A stretch of 64,000 bases of DNA from Bin87 sp034423575 (lineage in GTDB: Bacteria; Chloroflexota; Dehalococcoidia; Lucifugimonadales; UBA3495). Of the stretch, positions 8,048-16,365 are shown one piece after another. Below the pieces are notes generated by a model that saw only the letters and a list, made by a program, of their open reading frames with translations, was not told where the DNA came from and made no database searches. The stretch is from positions 1-64,000 of the forward strand of contig DAOUIF010000041.1 in assembly GCA_034423575.1 (NCBI GenBank). Direction: 5' to 3'. Made by a program: the position numbers and the translations under genes. Position 1 is the first letter of the stretch. Each line of letters opens with the position of its first letter.

Positions 8048-9001
8048 TTACTTGAAATGCGACAGCACCCTCCTTGAGAACAGCTCCATCTGCCGGAAAT
8101 AGTCATCCGCCTCGCCGGCCAGGAACCCGAAGACGAAGTCGCGCACGCCGGCCTCGACCCGCTCCTGCACTGCGCCAATGCAGTCCTCGGCGTTGCCGGT
8201 GATGCATAGGGCCCGCGCGATGTCCTCCGCGCTACGTTCTGGCGTCACGTACCGCTGACCGACGTGGGCGATGGCAGTTTCCAGGGCCTTGTCCGGATCA
8301 TCGTCGATAGCCGTGGGCTGGTTGAGCCCCCAGTGGAATCGGGCAAGGTCGCGGCCCGAGTGTTCCGCCATCTCGCGGACGCTGGTGTTGGAACGCCGGA
8401 TCCGGTTCACCGTGAACAGGTATGGATACCACCCGTCGCCGGCAATCGCCGCCCTACGCACTGCCGCGTCGCTCCGTCCCGCCACCCAGATGGGCGGGTA
8501 GGGCTGTTGGTGCGGCTTGGGCTCCAGCGTCACGTCCTCGTAGTTGAAGAACCGTCCGTGGTGCGAAACGTGGTCCTCCGTCCACAACTGCTTCATCGCC
8601 CGCAGCATCTCGTCGGTGCGCCGGCCCCGCGTGTTGACCGGTATCTCCAGCGCGTCGAACTCCGCCCTGGTATCCCGCTGCCCACTGATGCCGATGCCGA
8701 AGTCCAGACGACCGCCCGAAATCTGGTCCACCGTCGCCACCAGCTTAGCCAGCATCACCGGGTGATACAACGGCGCGATTACAATGCCCGTGAGCACCCG
8801 AAGACGCGTGGTTGCTCCGGCCGCCGCCGCCATGGCCGGCAACCCCATCACCGTCGGACGCGGCGGATTGCCGTCCATCACGTGTTCCCCGATCGCCACC
8901 CGGTCGAACCCCAGGTACTCGGCACGCCTGGCGAAATCCGGCAGGTCCCAGAAGTTGTCCACGCTCAGGTTGCAGCCGAAGGTGATCGCGTTGTCTGCCA
9001 T
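8048..9001 (-). CDS. LLM-class F420-dependent oxidoreductase
   Basis: The 317-aa protein is a second luciferase-like TIM-barrel enzyme, closer to the TIGR03619 F420-dependent group. Visible blocks are ITFGCNLSVDNF, FDRVAIGEHVMDGNPPRP, LRVLTGIVIAPLYHPVMLAK and GGRLDFGIGISGQRDTRAEFDAL. It probably oxidises or reduces a small carbonyl or aromatic substrate with F420 or FMN. It shares only the fold and short motifs with the enzyme at 6423-7433, so this is not a recent duplication. It is downstream of the TlpA-like gene, 21 nt away. Confidence 0.88.
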   Translation of the reverse strand: MADNAITFGCNLSVDNFWDLPDFARRAEYLGFDRVAIGEHVMDGNPPRPTVMGLPAMAAAAGATTRLRVLTGIVIAPLYHPVMLAKLVATVDQISGGRLDFGIGISGQRDTRAEFDALEIPVNTRGRRTDEMLRAMKQLWTEDHVSHHGRFFNYEDVTLEPKPHQQPYPPIWVAGRSDAAVRRAAIAGDGWYPYLFTVNRIRRSNTSVREMAEHSGRDLARFHWGLNQPTAIDDDPDKALETAIAHVGQRYVTPERSAEDIARALCITGNAEDCIGAVQERVEAGVRDFVFGFLAGEADDYFRQMELFSRRVLSHFK

Positions 9002-9022
9002 TTCGGGTCCCCCATCGCCAGC

Positions 9023-9541
9023 CTACTGTGCCAGCATCTCGTCGGTGATCTCCGCAAGTTTTTCGCCGTTCAGCACGCCCTGCCACTTGCGGTGCAGGCT
9101 GCCGTCGGCCGCGACGAAGAAGGTTGCCGGAAGTCCCAGTACGCCCAGCTCGCGCACCAGGTTGCCATCGTCCGTCGAACCGGCCGGATAGGTTACTCCC
9201 AGTTCCTGTAGCAGCGCGATAGCATCTGCCTCACTGCCCAAGGCGAAAAATTGTCCCAAATCCACCCCTACCAGTGTCGCGCGCCCGTCGTATTCATCGG
9301 CGAAGTCCTGGAATTCCGGCATCTCCGCCCGGCAGGGCGGGCACAGTCCCGCCCAGAAGTTCAGCACCACCGGCTGGCCGCGCAGGTCCGAAACCGCCAC
9401 GGTTTCAGATCCCAGTGCGTCGCTGCCCTGGTAGAGCGATATGTTGAAATCATAGATCGTGTCCGCCGAAGCCCCACCCGAGCAGCCTGCGGCCAGCAGC
9501 AGAATCGTCAAGGTCACAACTGCGAACGTAATCATCTTCAT
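9023..9541 (-). CDS. TlpA/ResA-like thioredoxin lipoprotein
   Basis: The 172-aa protein has a lipoprotein signal peptide (LLLAAGC, lipidation at C20) and a thioredoxin fold with the active site CPPC at residues 67-70 (NFWAGLCPPCRAEMPEF) and the cis-Pro region LGLPATFFV. TlpA/ResA proteins reduce extracytoplasmic disulfides, often for cytochrome c or oxidase assembly. No cytochrome biogenesis genes are adjacent, so its partner is unknown. ATG 9539-9541 gives a normal signal peptide. Confidence 0.9.
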   Translation of the reverse strand: MKMITFAVVTLTILLLAAGCSGGASADTIYDFNISLYQGSDALGSETVAVSDLRGQPVVLNFWAGLCPPCRAEMPEFQDFADEYDGRATLVGVDLGQFFALGSEADAIALLQELGVTYPAGSTDDGNLVRELGVLGLPATFFVAADGSLHRKWQGVLNGEKLAEITDEMLAQ

Positions 9542-9670
9542 GGCGTGTATGCTCCTTACGGAGAAATTGGAAAAATTATCGGTGACAACGAGGTTAGCAT
9601 AGCCACTTTGCCTTGTTAAGCGTGCCTGCCTGGGTTATCATCACCGCGCCCGGCCCGGGCGCGGTCGCCA

Positions 9671-10828
9671 ATGCTTTCACTTCCGCAACTTTCGCCCACT
9701 GCCTACCGCCGTCTGCGGCTGTTATCCGCCCTGGCCGTGGCCGTGCTGGCGCTGGTGGTTATCTGGAAGCTGCTGGCGGTGCTGTTGGCGTTCCTGGTGA
9801 GTGGGGTTGTGGCTTACCTGCTGGTTCCGGTCGTGAACCTGGCCGAGCGACGCACCCCGTGGGGCCGTCGCTGGCCTCAAGTCACCAGGATGGCCACTGC
9901 CGTTTTGCTGCTGCTGTTGCTGCTGCTGGCAATCCTGATTGTCGTGGGCCTGGGGCTGTTGGGGGTAATCGACCAGTCCGCGGTCCTGGTTGAGCGCGCG
10001 CCGGCCTTGGTGGCTGATGCGCAAGCAATCTACCAGGAGGCAATCGCCGAATACGAGAGCCGGATTCCGCCCAACATACGCGAGATGATAGACCCCCGCC
10101 TGGGCGAACTGCGTCAGGCGTTGCTAAATGGACTGGAAGATGCGCTCTTGGGTGTGTTGCGGTTCCTGCAAACCGGCGTCGGACTGGTCGTTTCCCTCGC
10201 TACGGTGCCCATCATCCTGTTTTACTTGCTGTACGATCCGGCCGGCTTGGGCCAGGGCGTGCGCGGGTTGCTGCCCCGTCCGGTGCGGGACGACTTCATT
10301 GAAATCGCCCGGTTGACCGGCGAATCCATCGGCCTTTACCTGCGCGTGCAGTTGATGCTGGCCGCCATGACCGGCGTGGTAATCGGCCTTGGCCTCTGGG
10401 CCATGGGCGTGTCGGCGGCCCCCATCCTGGCCATAATCGCCGCCTTTGCCGAGTTGATTCCCATCGTGGGGGCAACTATTTCGCTGGTCATCGCCGTAGT
10501 TGTGATGCTGGTGACGGACCTGACGAAAACCCCCTTTGTGGTGGCGCTGTACCTGGTGTGGCAAGTGCTGCAAAACTCGCTCATCGCGCCCCGGGTGCAG
10601 GGTCAGGCGCTGGGTCTGCACCCGCTGGCGATAGTCCTAGCCCTGGCCGTATTCGGGCTGTTCCTGGGCTTCTGGGGTGTCTTGGTCGCCGCGCCGTTCA
10701 CCTCCGCCGGCTACCGGGTTATTCGCTATGTCGTGGAAGAATGGGATGCCGCCGGGGCCGGGCTGGCTGACCCGGAACTAGAGGGCGAGGATGGGGTAGC
10801 AAGTTCGCTCCGCAACGGCGGCGAATAG
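9671..10828 (+). CDS. AI-2E-family (PerM-like) membrane transporter
   Basis: The 385-aa protein matches the AI-2E transporter/PerM family, with about eight membrane helices: two at the N-terminus (LLSALAVAVLALVVIW, LLAVLLAFLVSGVVAYLL), one near residue 75, and a C-terminal bundle with GLWAMGVSAAPILAIIAAFAELIPIVG, the conserved E-x-IP-hydrophobic-G segment. Members export small molecules or act as Na/H antiporters; the autoinducer role is proven for few. No clear Shine-Dalgarno is visible before ATG 9671. Confidence 0.88.
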   Translation: MLSLPQLSPTAYRRLRLLSALAVAVLALVVIWKLLAVLLAFLVSGVVAYLLVPVVNLAERRTPWGRRWPQVTRMATAVLLLLLLLLAILIVVGLGLLGVIDQSAVLVERAPALVADAQAIYQEAIAEYESRIPPNIREMIDPRLGELRQALLNGLEDALLGVLRFLQTGVGLVVSLATVPIILFYLLYDPAGLGQGVRGLLPRPVRDDFIEIARLTGESIGLYLRVQLMLAAMTGVVIGLGLWAMGVSAAPILAIIAAFAELIPIVGATISLVIAVVVMLVTDLTKTPFVVALYLVWQVLQNSLIAPRVQGQALGLHPLAIVLALAVFGLFLGFWGVLVAAPFTSAGYRVIRYVVEEWDAAGAGLADPELEGEDGVASSLRNGGE

Positions 10829-10901
10829 CGCCTTCCTGCGGGCTGGTGTACAATCGGCCCAATTGTTGCCGTTTGTCCTGCTGCCGCGAGGGGGATCTTC
10901 G

Positions 10902-12203
10902 ATGCGTATCCTGCTGATTGCCACCAACCGCCACAACCGGGTCATGAGCCGGATGCGAGCGCAGCCCATTCCCATTGGCCTGGCCTACGTCGCCGGCCAC
11001 CTTGACCGTTCCCGGCACGAGGTGAAGCTGGTCGATCTCATGTTTGCCGACGAGAACTATCTTGACGAAGTCGAGCGCACCGTCCTTGACTTCAAGCCCG
11101 AGATGGTGGGGATTTCGATCCGCAACCTCAGCAACCACAGCTACATTGACCCACAGTGGCAGTTGCCCATCACCCGGAGCGTCATCGAGCGCATTCGCAC
11201 CATTTCCGACGCCACCATCGTCTGCGGCGGACCGGCATTCAGCATCATGCCGCGGCAGGTCTTCGATTTCGTGCAGCCCGACCTCGGTATCGCCGGTGAC
11301 GCCGGCGAGACTTTCGCCGAACTCGCCAACCGCGTCGAAATCGGCGAGCCCGACTACCGGGGCATGACCGGCGTCCTCCACCGCGAAAACGGCGAAATCG
11401 TCTACAACGGTATGCGCTGCTCCTCCGATTTCGGCAGCCGCCCCAGCCTTGACGACCTTGATATGCCCAGGTACGCGAAGGCGGGCTTCGGCGTCAGCGT
11501 GCTCACCAAGCTGGGCGGGTTCTACTACCCCACCTCGGCGGACGACATGCGCACCCCCGAGGGCGCCTGGCGGGTGATCCGGCCCATCGATGAGGTGGTG
11601 GAGGAGGTGGCCGAAGTCACCACCCGCTACGGCCTGAAGAAGATCTTTTTCGTCGACAACTGCTTCAATGTGCCCTTGGAACACGCCAAGGAGCTCTGCA
11701 ACGCCCTGATGGAATCCGAAGTCAAGGTTCGCTGGAACACCTGCCTCGCCCCCTACGCCTGCGACGCCGAGCTCATCGGCATGATGAAACAGGCCGGCTG
11801 CGGCCTCGTCATGATGGGCGGCACCCGCGGCGGCGACCCCCACGAGGGCGACAACGATACGTCGCGCTACGCCTCCCTCAAGGAGACCACCGACCTCTGC
11901 GAAGCCGGCGAACTCCACTACACCATCAGCCAGCAGTTCGGCGAGCCGGGCGAGACCCGCGCATCCGTCGAGAACAAGTTGGAATTCCTGCGCGGCCTCA
12001 AACCGTCGCTGGCCAATCTCCGCGTCGGCGTTAGCGTGATGCCCGGCACCGACGTCGCCGCCCGCTGCATCGAAGAGGGCATCATCAAGGACGAGAGCGA
12101 ACTCATCGCCCCCACGTTCTACATGGCCGAGGAAGTCCGTCCCTGGCTGGTCGACTACCTACGTGAGCTCGTCGACGCCAACCCCCGCTGGAACCTGATG
12201 TAG
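10902..12203 (+). CDS. B12-binding/radical-SAM-like protein lacking the Fe-S cysteine motif
   Basis: The 433-aa protein has an N-terminal Rossmann-type B12-binding-like domain (about 1-140: LAYVAGHLDRSRHEVKLVDL, VGISIRNLS, IVCGGPAFSIMP) followed by a radical-SAM-type barrel (IDEVVEEVAEVTTRYGLKKIFFVDN). Where the family has TK-x-GCP-x2-C-x-YC, this protein reads TKLGGFYYPTSADD (about residues 203-216): none of the three cluster cysteines is present. Other cysteines occur singly and do not form CxxxCxxC. The start is ATG 10902 with a GAGGGGGAT box just upstream. It precedes the DUF1800 gene by 51 nt on the same strand. Loss of the cluster argues for a non-radical role; a single point error cannot explain it. 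Confidence 0.8.
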   Translation: MRILLIATNRHNRVMSRMRAQPIPIGLAYVAGHLDRSRHEVKLVDLMFADENYLDEVERTVLDFKPEMVGISIRNLSNHSYIDPQWQLPITRSVIERIRTISDATIVCGGPAFSIMPRQVFDFVQPDLGIAGDAGETFAELANRVEIGEPDYRGMTGVLHRENGEIVYNGMRCSSDFGSRPSLDDLDMPRYAKAGFGVSVLTKLGGFYYPTSADDMRTPEGAWRVIRPIDEVVEEVAEVTTRYGLKKIFFVDNCFNVPLEHAKELCNALMESEVKVRWNTCLAPYACDAELIGMMKQAGCGLVMMGGTRGGDPHEGDNDTSRYASLKETTDLCEAGELHYTISQQFGEPGETRASVENKLEFLRGLKPSLANLRVGVSVMPGTDVAARCIEEGIIKDESELIAPTFYMAEEVRPWLVDYLRELVDANPRWNLM

Positions 12204-12254
12204 CAATCACCCGTTTGCATTCCGTCCTTCGGATCAGCGCAGAGGACTACGACG

Positions 12255-13706
12255 ATGACTTTGACCGGCAACCCGCAACTGGGCGCATCCCGCCTCGCAT
12301 TGGCCGACGCCGACACCATCCGCGCCGCCCACCTTCTCCGCCGCGCCGGGTTCACACCCACCCGCGCCGAGATCGATCGCGCCGTGGAGCGCGGTTATGA
12401 GGCCACCGTCGATGAGTTGCTGCATCCCGAGGAGCGACCAGACCTGGAGATCGAGGACCTCATCCGCCGCTACCACGTCGACCAGAACAGCCTGATGCTC
12501 CTGGAGAGCAGCCAGGGGTACTGGATGTACCGCATCATCAACAGCCAACGCCCGCTGGAAGAAAAAATCGCTCTGTTCTGGCACGGCCTCTTCGCCACCG
12601 CCTACGGGAAGCTGAACCACGCCAAGGCGGTGGTCAACCAGACCCACACCTTCCGCCGTCATGGGCTGGGCAAGTTTGCCGACATCCTGGTCGAGCTCTC
12701 CCGCGACCCGGCCATGATCTTCTGGCTGGACAACAAGGACAACCACCGCGACGCGCCCAACGAAAACTACGGCCGGGAATTGCTCGAGCTGTTCTCCATG
12801 GGCATCGGCAACTACACCGAGGACGATGTCAAGGCCGCCGCACGCGCTTTCACCGGCTGGACCATCGACAACCCCGAGTACATGAGCATCCGCGCCAGCC
12901 GCGACTCCTTCTGGCCTTATGGACGCATCGACTGGCAGTTCCGCTACCGGGAAGACGACCACGACGACACCGACAAGACCTTCCTTGGACACACCGGCCC
13001 CTCGGGCGGCCAGGAGGTCATCGATATCATCGTGAAGCAACCGGCCACCGCCCATTACATCGCCGGCAAGCTCTACAACTTCTTCGTGTCCGACCGGCCG
13101 GACGAGGAATCCATCGGCATTCTGGCCGACGAGTTCACCCGCACCGAAGGCGACATCCGCGCCGTCATGCGCCGCATGTTCCTCTCGGATTTCTTCGCCG
13201 ATGAGGCCGTTCGCCTGGCCCGCGTCAAAAGCCCGGCCGAGTTGGTGGGCGGCACCGCCCGGTTGGCCGGCAGCCACCGCAGCCCCGAGTGGACTATCAG
13301 CAACCTGGCCATGGACGTCAACTTCATGGGGCAGGAGATCCTGAACCCTCCCACCGTGGAGGGCTGGCACACCGGCATGGAGTGGATCGACACCGGCAAC
13401 CTGGTTGAGCGCATCAACGCCGCCGGCGCCGAGATGCGAGACACTGAGCGACCCGGCGTCCGCGCCATCATCGAACGAGTGCGCGCCGCCGGCGACCGGC
13501 TGGCGCCCCGTCAGCTCGCCGAAGCCTGCCTGGACGCGGTGGGCATGTTCGAGGTGTCCGACGGCACCATGGGCAGCCTGGTGGCGCTGGCCGCCCCCTG
13601 GGGCGAGGTTCGCTTCGACCGCGCCGACAGCATCGCCTGCGCGGAGGAGCGGGTCGTTGAGATGCTCCAGCTCATCGTGGCGTCCCGGGAGTACCAACTG
13701 GCATGA
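12255..13706 (+). CDS. DUF1800 family protein
   Basis: The 483-aa protein matches DUF1800, with the N-terminal signature AAHLLRRAGFTPTRAEIDRAV...YEATVDELL, the central W-x-HHGLFA-like segment (LFWHGLFATAYGKLNHA) and NENYGRELLELFSMGIGNYTEDDVKAAARAFTGW. The biochemical role of DUF1800 is unknown; it usually pairs with a DUF1501 (sulfatase-like) protein and is often secreted. Here no signal peptide is evident and the downstream partner is an NHL-repeat protein instead. A GAGGA box precedes the ATG, and the stop overlaps the next start (ATGA). Confidence 0.9.
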   Translation: MTLTGNPQLGASRLALADADTIRAAHLLRRAGFTPTRAEIDRAVERGYEATVDELLHPEERPDLEIEDLIRRYHVDQNSLMLLESSQGYWMYRIINSQRPLEEKIALFWHGLFATAYGKLNHAKAVVNQTHTFRRHGLGKFADILVELSRDPAMIFWLDNKDNHRDAPNENYGRELLELFSMGIGNYTEDDVKAAARAFTGWTIDNPEYMSIRASRDSFWPYGRIDWQFRYREDDHDDTDKTFLGHTGPSGGQEVIDIIVKQPATAHYIAGKLYNFFVSDRPDEESIGILADEFTRTEGDIRAVMRRMFLSDFFADEAVRLARVKSPAELVGGTARLAGSHRSPEWTISNLAMDVNFMGQEILNPPTVEGWHTGMEWIDTGNLVERINAAGAEMRDTERPGVRAIIERVRAAGDRLAPRQLAEACLDAVGMFEVSDGTMGSLVALAAPWGEVRFDRADSIACAEERVVEMLQLIVASREYQLA

Positions 13707-14728
13707 CCACCACCGCAACCGCCACCTTCACCTACAGCCACACCGTCGGCTTCCTCGCCTACCGGGGCCGCGGCTTCATCCACCCCGTTGACCTGACCCT
13801 GGGGGACGGCGGCGTCATGTATGTGCTCAACCGCGGCGGGGCGGAGTCCGTGACCCGCCTGGACCTCAAGCGGGTCTGCGTCTGCACGGCAGACGAAGGG
13901 TACATCGGGGAATGGGGAACCGGTGGCACCGAAGACGGTCAGTTCTGGTGGCCATCGGCCATCGCACGCACGGATGACGGCCGCCTCTACGTTGCAGACG
14001 AGGCCCTCCAGCGCGTCATCGTGTTCAGTCCTGACGGTGAGTTCATCCGCCATTGGGGTGAAGTCGGCGACGCTCCAGGCCAGATCAATCGCCCCGCCGA
14101 CATCGCCGTCGCTCCCGACGGCTCCCTGCTGATCAGCGACGGCATGAACCACCGCATCCAGCGCTTTACCGTGGACGGCGAGTACCTGGGAGGCTGGGGC
14201 AGCTACGGCGCCCAGGCCGGCCAGTTCAACACTCCCTGGCGGCTGGCCTGTGACGCCGACGGCAATGTATTCGTCGCCGACTGGCGCAACGACCGCGTGC
14301 AGGCGTTCACGCCGGAGGGTCGTTTCGTGGGCCAGTGGGGCACGTCAGGGGATGGGAAAGGCCAGTTGAACCGCCCCTCTTCCGTGGCCGTGGACGACGA
14401 GGGCTACATCTACGTGACCGACTGGGGCAACGAGCGGGTGCAGATCTTCGCGCCAAACGGCGAGGTGGCCGCCATCCTGCGCGGCGACGCCACCACCTCA
14501 TCCTGGGCCGAGGACTACCTGGCCGCCAACCCCGACGAACAGCGGGCCAGGCGAGAAGCCGATCTGGCCCCGGTTGTCAACCCGTGGCGGGACCATCACC
14601 GCGAGACGTCAGCCGGCGTCGAGGCTTTATTCTGGGGACCCACGGCGATCAGCCTGGACGACGAGGGCCGCATCTACGTCGTGGACTCCTGCCGACACCG
14701 CGTCCAAATCTACCGCAAGAACCCGTAG
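13703..14728 (+). CDS. NHL-repeat beta-propeller protein
   Basis: The 341-aa protein consists of about six NHL blades, each with a G-x-I/F-x2-P..IA..DG.IYV.D..N.R...F...G pattern (for example RPADIAVAPDGSLLISDGMNHRIQRF and RPSSVAVDDEGYIYVTDWGNERVQIF). Propellers of this kind bind proteins or RNA, or act as peptidylglycine-lyase-like hydrolases. A spacer of about 60 residues before the last blade carries an acidic and Arg-rich helix. No signal peptide is visible. It overlaps the DUF1800 stop by 4 nt, so the two are probably co-translated. Confidence 0.88.
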   Translation: MTTTATATFTYSHTVGFLAYRGRGFIHPVDLTLGDGGVMYVLNRGGAESVTRLDLKRVCVCTADEGYIGEWGTGGTEDGQFWWPSAIARTDDGRLYVADEALQRVIVFSPDGEFIRHWGEVGDAPGQINRPADIAVAPDGSLLISDGMNHRIQRFTVDGEYLGGWGSYGAQAGQFNTPWRLACDADGNVFVADWRNDRVQAFTPEGRFVGQWGTSGDGKGQLNRPSSVAVDDEGYIYVTDWGNERVQIFAPNGEVAAILRGDATTSSWAEDYLAANPDEQRARREADLAPVVNPWRDHHRETSAGVEALFWGPTAISLDDEGRIYVVDSCRHRVQIYRKNP

Positions 14729-14758
14729 ATCCTGACGTGCACCCGCTTTCGCAAATCG

Positions 14759-14866
14759 TCAGAATCAGGATTTTCAAGATTGAGGGATTATCAGGATTGG
14801 AGCCGTCCGACGGAAGAGAACACCCAATCCTGTCCAATCACAAAATCCGGTAAATCCTGATTCTGA
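14759..14866. repeat. Dispersed palindromic repeat, family R1, copy 1
   Basis: The element begins TCAGAATCAGGATT and ends AATCCTGATTCTGA, perfect 14-bp inverted ends, with several GGATT/AATCC words between. It lies between the convergent NHL and carboxymuconolactone-like genes. The left flank CGCTTTCGCAAATCG is also shared with other copies. Confidence 0.88.
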
Positions 14867-14879
14867 CTTTTCCCCGACC

Positions 14880-15446
14880 CTAACCGGCTACCCGCTGCAG
14901 CAGCGGCTCCGTCCGGTTGGGCGGCAGGTCCGTCTCAAAGGTGTTGATGACCAACGCCAGCATGGTGTAGTTCCCCAGCACCAGCGTCAGCTCGATGGTT
15001 CCCTGCTGCCCGAAGATTTCCAGCGCGCTCTGGTAGCCGCCCCGGCTCACCTGGTGGTTGCGCAGGATCTCCCGCCCCAGGTTGATCACCGCCGACTCGT
15101 CGGGCGCCAGTGACGGCAGCGCCGTCTTGTCGCGGATGGCGTCCACCACGGCGGCGGGGACTCCGGCATCGCGCGCCGAGGCCGCGTGGGCGTTCCAGAT
15201 GTGCTGGCAGTCCATCTCGCGGGCGGCAACCAGCATGGCCAGCTCGGCCGCTTTTAGGGGCAGGCTGGAGTGGTTGCGCAGGTACTGGTTCAGGCCGGTG
15301 GCGTGCTTGCTGGCCTCCGGCACGTGGGTCATCACCGAGCCGGGGCCGTAGGGCGGAACCGCCGTCCCGTTCTGGGTGATCTCGTCGAAGGTGGCCTCCT
15401 GGCCGGCGGGGGTGGTCTCACGGGATGCCAGGGGTAGTCGGGCCAT
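14880..15446 (-). CDS. Carboxymuconolactone decarboxylase/AhpD-like family protein
   Basis: The 188-aa protein is a paralogue of the one at 5829-6389, with the same start (MARLPLASRETTPAG versus MPRFPIASRDAVPPE), the same helical core (AELAMLVAAREMDCQHIWNAHAASARDAGVP) and the same C-terminal block (IELTLVLGNYTMLALVINTFE). There is no CxxC pair. An AAGGAGA box lies upstream of ATG 15446. It is downstream of the RraA-like gene and may share its transcript. The substrate is unknown. Confidence 0.82.
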   Translation of the reverse strand: MARLPLASRETTPAGQEATFDEITQNGTAVPPYGPGSVMTHVPEASKHATGLNQYLRNHSSLPLKAAELAMLVAAREMDCQHIWNAHAASARDAGVPAAVVDAIRDKTALPSLAPDESAVINLGREILRNHQVSRGGYQSALEIFGQQGTIELTLVLGNYTMLALVINTFETDLPPNRTEPLLQRVAG

Positions 15447-15511
15447 GGTGACGTCTCCTTGTGCGGGTTGTCTGGGTTGGGTTCTCCCCGTCGCGACGCA
15501 AACAGGTTGCG

Positions 15512-16246
15512 CTAGCGATAGGGCTTTTTGCCGGTTTTCTCTTCAAACAGTTTCCAGGTGTTGTCGTTGAACGGGTAGTACTTGCCGGGCGAGCATTGCT
15601 CGATTTCCAGCTGCGCCTTGATGACCGCCTCGACCTCCTCGCGCTGGTGGGCGATCTGGATCACCTCGTCGGCCGCTGCCGCGGGAACCACCACCACGCC
15701 GTCGTCGTCCCCCACGATGGCATCGCCCGGCCGGACCAGGACGCCGCCGCACTGGATGCAGTCGTTCACCTGCCACGGCCAGAACTCCGCCGGTCCCTGC
15801 TTGGCGGTGGCGTTCGCCGAGTACACCGGGAACCCGTACTCCTTGAGCGTGTTGGTGTCTCGCACCGCGCCGTCGGTGACCAGCCCGCCGACCCCGCGTT
15901 GGTACAGCCGGTAGAACTTGATATCCCCGCCGATGCTGCTGTACGGCCAGCGCATGGCGTCGATCACCAGCACCTCGCCCGGCCCGCACAGCTCAAAGGC
16001 CACGTATTCGGCCGAGTCGGCCCCCTTGGGTTTGTCCGCTGCCAGGTCGGGCCGGTGCGGCACGAACCGCAGCGTCACCGCGCGGCCGGCCATGTGCTGG
16101 CCCGGCTGCAGCGGCTTGGCCCCTTCAATCATGCTCATGGGCCATCCCATCACCCACAGGCCGTCGATCAGGGTTTGGGTCGGAATGGCCTTCAGCGTGG
16201 CCAGGGTGTCGTCGGTAACGGTGGTCGGGGCGGAGGCAGTGGTCAT
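15512..16246 (-). CDS. RraA/HMG-aldolase-family protein
   Basis: The 244-aa protein matches the RraA/4-hydroxy-4-methyl-2-oxoglutarate aldolase family (formerly dimethylmenaquinone methyltransferase). Visible blocks are GRAVTLRF, GEVLVIDA, GVGGLVTDGAVRDTNTLKEYGFPVYS and VRPGDAIVGDDDGVVVVP, the last being the D-x-D-G-V family signature. Such proteins cleave 2-oxo-4-hydroxy acids with a divalent metal, or in other members inhibit RNase E. Context next to degradative-type enzymes favours an aldolase-like role. The RBS before ATG 16246 is only moderate. Confidence 0.85.
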   Translation of the reverse strand: MTTASAPTTVTDDTLATLKAIPTQTLIDGLWVMGWPMSMIEGAKPLQPGQHMAGRAVTLRFVPHRPDLAADKPKGADSAEYVAFELCGPGEVLVIDAMRWPYSSIGGDIKFYRLYQRGVGGLVTDGAVRDTNTLKEYGFPVYSANATAKQGPAEFWPWQVNDCIQCGGVLVRPGDAIVGDDDGVVVVPAAAADEVIQIAHQREEVEAVIKAQLEIEQCSPGKYYPFNDNTWKLFEEKTGKKPYR

Positions 16247-16301
16247 TGCGATGGTGTCCTGGGAAGAAAATCGCGCTCGAAAAGCGGCTGCATTGTAGCA
16301 G

Positions 16302-16331
16302 AAATGAAAGCGGCTCCCCGTGGGAAGCCGC
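16302..16331 (-). terminator. Intrinsic terminator after proX
   Basis: On the minus strand a GC-rich stem of about 9 bp with one bulge (GCGGCTTCCC pairing with GGGAGCCGC across a 3-nt loop) is followed by TTTCATTTCT. It lies 35 nt beyond the proX stop. Confidence 0.7.
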
Positions 16332-16365
16332 CTTCTAGGACGCGTGAGTGATATGTTTGGGCGGT

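Noticed and set aside
10902..12203. AhbC/AhbD-type radical SAM partner of the siroheme decarboxylase
   Set aside because: It lacks the cluster cysteines and has a B12-binding-like N-domain and a different neighbourhood, so it does not fill the missing haem steps.
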